From Gemmatimonas sp. (GTDB lineage Bacteria; Gemmatimonadota; Gemmatimonadetes; Gemmatimonadales; Gemmatimonadaceae): DNA of 34,229 nucleotides. Position 1 is the first letter of the stretch, and every line of letters starts with the position of its first letter. Shown here in pieces: positions 31,941 through 34,229 of the stretch. Location of the stretch: positions 1-34,229 of the forward strand of contig JAJKIR010000023.1 of the NCBI GenBank assembly GCA_021154325.1. The letters are read 5' to 3'. The notes below the pieces were generated by a model. It did not search any database. It had not been told where the DNA came from and saw nothing but the letters and a program-made list of their open reading frames with translations. Made by a program: the position numbers and the translations under genes.

Positions 31941-32912
31941 ATGCAACACCTCGCTGGATTGCGCTACCCGTTCACCCGCGTGCTGCTACCACGTACGCGG
32001 CTGGCGTATATCCACCTGCGCAACCTCCTCACGGACGCCAAGCGCGATCGATCCGCTCGGATCTCGGGGTACGTCGCCATCTGGCTGCCTGAAGAATTCG
32101 TCACCCTCTACATGCAGCGCGGCGAGGTCGTGAACGCCACGATTCACGACAAGAATGGCTCTCAAGTCATCGCCATCGCGAAGGCGCTCGAGATGGTGCC
32201 CACCGAGCCGGAATACGGTGAGATCTGCTTTCACGAGACGGACGAGGCGCAGCTCGCTTGCATGTTCACCGCGCAAACCCGCGCGGCCGAGCCGTGGCCC
32301 GATGGCCTCGCCGTGAGCGACCCGGCGGTGCTCTTCCCGTACCTCATGGCCATCACCTTCGATGGCTCCGTCGAGATCATCGCCGACGACACGGTGAATT
32401 ACCTCGTCTTCAAGAACGGGAACGTCGAGCGCGCGTTCATGGCGGCGGGCCATCACGGCACTCTCGTCGATCGCGTGGCGAAGCTCTTCGCTCGCGAGGG
32501 ACGCACCGGCTCGAAGCTGCAGCGTTGGCCGGAAGCTCCGCCGCTCCCCGTGCAGGCGCCGCCGGCGCTCGTGCAGGCCTACCGCGAGCTCGCGACCGGG
32601 CTCGTGCAGCGGCTCATGGCTCAGGGGAAGGAGGGTGCGCCGGCCATCGCCGAGCAGGCGCGTCAGAACCTCCTGCCAGAGCATGATTCGCTCGACGGCT
32701 TCTCGTTCAATGGCCGCCCCCCACGCGACCCGGTGACCGAGACGGCGAAGCTCACCAAGGCGATTGCCGCGTGGATGAAGGAAGTCATCTGGGCCGCGGT
32801 CGATCACGACGTGCTGCCGCCGGAGCAGCTCATCAAGGAGCTGACCTGGGACCGCCGCCACATGTTCCAGTCCGCGGGGCTGTACGACCAGCTTCCCTGG
32901 CGAGTACTCTAG
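31941..32912 (+). CDS. Unknown protein with two DUF4388-like repeats
   Basis: I do not recognise this 323-residue product with certainty. It has no signal or membrane segment. Two similar beta-rich units can be seen: SGYVAIWLPEEFVTLYMQRG then EVVNA (about residues 40-65), and DGSVEIIADDTVNYLVFKNG then NVERAF (about 142-170). Both resemble DUF4388/PATAN strands and are followed by helices. The C-terminal half is helical and charged, with QAYRELATGLVQRLMAQGKE. The frame is open upstream to ATG 31812, but that ATG lies in a repeat and the leader between forms strong hairpins, so ATG 31941 is preferred although no ribosome site is clear. It runs into rsmI with five bases between. Confidence 0.65.
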   Translation: MQHLAGLRYPFTRVLLPRTRLAYIHLRNLLTDAKRDRSARISGYVAIWLPEEFVTLYMQRGEVVNATIHDKNGSQVIAIAKALEMVPTEPEYGEICFHETDEAQLACMFTAQTRAAEPWPDGLAVSDPAVLFPYLMAITFDGSVEIIADDTVNYLVFKNGNVERAFMAAGHHGTLVDRVAKLFAREGRTGSKLQRWPEAPPLPVQAPPALVQAYRELATGLVQRLMAQGKEGAPAIAEQARQNLLPEHDSLDGFSFNGRPPRDPVTETAKLTKAIAAWMKEVIWAAVDHDVLPPEQLIKELTWDRRHMFQSAGLYDQLPWRVL

Positions 32913-32917
32913 ATGGG

Positions 32918-33760
32918 GTGAGCGCGTCGATCGCCCCGGGCCGACTGCACGTCGTCAGCACCCCCATTGGCAACCTGGGGGATTTTTCTTTTCGGGCGAT
33001 CGAGACACTTCGTGGCGTCACGCTCATTCTCGCCGAGGACACGCGGCATTCGCGCACGCTGCTCGATCGGTACGAGATCAGAACTCCAGTCGCGTCGTAC
33101 CACGAGCACAACGAAGCGAAGATGACGCCCGGGCTCGTCGAGCGCCTGCTCGGTGGTGACGAGCTGGCGCTCATCTCCGATGCGGGCACGCCGCTCGTCT
33201 CGGATCCGGGCGCGCGACTCGTGCGCGCGGCGATCGACGCTGGAATTTCCGTTACGGCGGTTCCCGGCGCGTCGGCGCTGCTGTCGGCGCTCGTCGCATC
33301 GGGCGTGAATGCGGATCGCTTCACGTTTTTCGGCTTTCTTCCCCGCAAGGGTCGCGAGCGCTCGGCGACGCTCGCCGAGCTCGCGTCATTGCCGCATACT
33401 GCTGTGTTGTACGAGGCGCCGTCCCGCGTGTCCGACACCCTCGCCGATCTCGAGGCGCAGGGAGCCGGGGAGAGATTCGCCGCGGTGGCCCGCGAAATGA
33501 CAAAGCAGTATGAAGAGGTGCGACGCGGAACGGTCCGTACGCTTCGCGCGTACTACAGCAATACGCCTCCGCGTGGCGAGGTTGTGATCGTACTCGCCGG
33601 CGCGGAGGCTCGCGTTGTGGACGAAGCGGAGGTGCGCATGCGTGCTCGCGAGCTCGTCGCTGAGCGTCGCAGCGCACGTGATGTCGTCGCTCAGCTCGTC
33701 GCGGAGCTCGGCGTTCCGCGCAATCGGGCGTACGAGATTGTCGAGGAGGAGAAATCATGA
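32918..33760 (+). CDS. rsmI: 16S rRNA (cytidine1402-2'-O)-methyltransferase
   Basis: RsmI methylates the ribose of C1402 in the decoding centre of 16S rRNA. The 280-residue product has the tetrapyrrole-methylase fold with RLHVVSTPIGNLGDFSFRAI, LILAEDTRHSRTLLDRY, SYHEHNE, LALISDAGTPLVSDPGARLV, AVPGASALLSALVASG, FTFFGFLPRKGRER and LYEAPSRV. A helical C-terminal domain ends in a short acidic tail. The GTG at 32918 gives the standard N terminus; the frame extends upstream into the previous gene. Its stop overlaps the next start (ATGA). Confidence 0.95.
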   Translation: MSASIAPGRLHVVSTPIGNLGDFSFRAIETLRGVTLILAEDTRHSRTLLDRYEIRTPVASYHEHNEAKMTPGLVERLLGGDELALISDAGTPLVSDPGARLVRAAIDAGISVTAVPGASALLSALVASGVNADRFTFFGFLPRKGRERSATLAELASLPHTAVLYEAPSRVSDTLADLEAQGAGERFAAVAREMTKQYEEVRRGTVRTLRAYYSNTPPRGEVVIVLAGAEARVVDEAEVRMRARELVAERRSARDVVAQLVAELGVPRNRAYEIVEEEKS

Positions 33761-34229
33761 GCGGGACGAGGGACGCGGGACGCGGGACGCGCAAAACGCG
33801 GACAATGGGTGCGCTCGTGTTTGTCGCGTGCGCAATCGCGGTCACTGCGTTCGCGCCTCGCGCCCCACGCCCCGCATCCCGCGCCCCGCATCCCGCGTCC
33901 CTCGCAGCGCGTCTCACCGTCGCTCGGCTTCAGTACGACGGCGGCGGCGACTGGTACGCGAATCCGTCCAGTCTTCCGAATCTGCTCGCCGCCATTCGTG
34001 AGCGGACCTCGCTCGACGTCGACAAGGTCGAGGCGCGGGTTCGGATCATGGACGACAAGCTCTGGGATTATCCCTTCCTACATGTCACCGGGCACGGCAA
34101 CATTCGCTTGAGCGATGACGAGGTCGTGCGCCTCCGCGAGTATCTCACACGCGGCGGCTTTCTCCACGTCAGCGATAACTACGGCATCGACTCGAGCTTC
34201 CGGCGAGAGATGAAGCGCGTCTTCCCCGA
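33757..34229 (+). CDS. DUF4159 domain protein, N-terminal part
   Basis: The frame begins at ATG 33757, coupled to rsmI (ATGA), with the strong ribosome site GAGGAGGAG, and runs off the end of the window. Residues 17-32 (MGALVFVACAIAVTAF) form a signal or membrane segment. From about residue 52 the sequence follows DUF4159: ARLQYDGGGDWYANPSSLPN, LLAAIRERT, LWDYPFLHVTGHGN, LREYLTRGGFLHVSDN and FRREMKRVFP. Proteins of this family are exported or membrane-bound and often lie near MoxR/DUF58 genes; their function is unknown. The N-terminal region is encoded by heptamer repeats, giving low-complexity GTRDAGRGTRK and PRPASRAPHPAS around the hydrophobic segment. Confidence 0.85.
   Translation, partial: MSGTRDAGRGTRKTRTMGALVFVACAIAVTAFAPRAPRPASRAPHPASLAARLTVARLQYDGGGDWYANPSSLPNLLAAIRERTSLDVDKVEARVRIMDDKLWDYPFLHVTGHGNIRLSDDEVVRLREYLTRGGFLHVSDNYGIDSSFRREMKRVFP
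33763..33901. repeat. Inverted heptamer arrays (GGGACGC / GCGTCCC family) inside a coding region
   Basis: The left array (33763-33790) is GGGACGA, GGGACGC, GGGACGC, GGGACGC. The right array (33860-33901) is GCGCCCC, ACGCCCC, GCATCCC, GCGCCCC, GCATCCC, GCGTCCC, its reverse complement with changes. The 69 bases between encode the hydrophobic segment of the DUF4159 protein. The left array starts 3 bases after the rsmI stop. Confidence 0.85.

Overview
The window looks like chromosomal DNA from a high-GC Gram-negative bacterium, most likely a member of the Gemmatimonadota. Evidence for a Gram-negative envelope is a LolA carrier, a TonB-dependent receptor, an Omp85-like barrel fusion and several lipoproteins. 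The phylum is an inference from gene content and style, not from a search. There is no prophage, transposase, CRISPR array or rRNA. Most genes lie on the minus strand in tightly packed operons, often joined by 1-4 base stop/start overlaps (GTGA, ATGA, TAGTG).

Layout. 1-822 is the end of an S41 (Ctp) protease on plus. 836-13492 is a minus-strand run read as rsfS, a peptidase/propeller/barrel protein, a SPOR lipoprotein, a SPOR membrane protein with a dead ParA/CpsD-like domain, smc, an RNase Z-like hydrolase, aroF and lolA. 13788-16011 is the ribosomal operon rpsF-rpsR-DUF2232-rplI, ended by a clear intrinsic terminator. 16299-16862 is a lone plus-strand gene whose product strongly resembles a eukaryotic-type RGS domain. 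16893-20983 is tRNA-Gln, prs, rplY, pth and ychF, with a decayed four-helix-bundle gene and a palindromic element between pth and ychF. 21076-25782 holds a GH144-type lipoprotein, a TonB-dependent receptor and a scrap of a LacI-type regulator. 25792-30261 is pdxJ, a protein with Hpt domains lacking their histidines, a YbhN-type membrane protein and ispE. 30352-34229 has a small lipoprotein, mce, trxA, a gene of unknown function behind a possible attenuator, rsmI and the start of a DUF4159 protein.

How the genes work together. Translation and ribosome maintenance dominate the centre (S6, S18, L9, L25, RsfS, Pth, YchF, RsmI, tRNA-Gln). The smc operon couples chromosome organisation to two SPOR proteins that probably act at the division septum. 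The GH144/receptor pair is probably a small glucan-use locus.

The main points of interest are the RGS-like gene set into a conserved housekeeping block; palindromic elements built from several different 7-bp units that begin at or just after stop codons; an over-represented octamer, CGTTAGGC, on both strands; the dead ATPase-SPOR fusion; the histidine-less Hpt protein; and a terminator/antiterminator-like leader.
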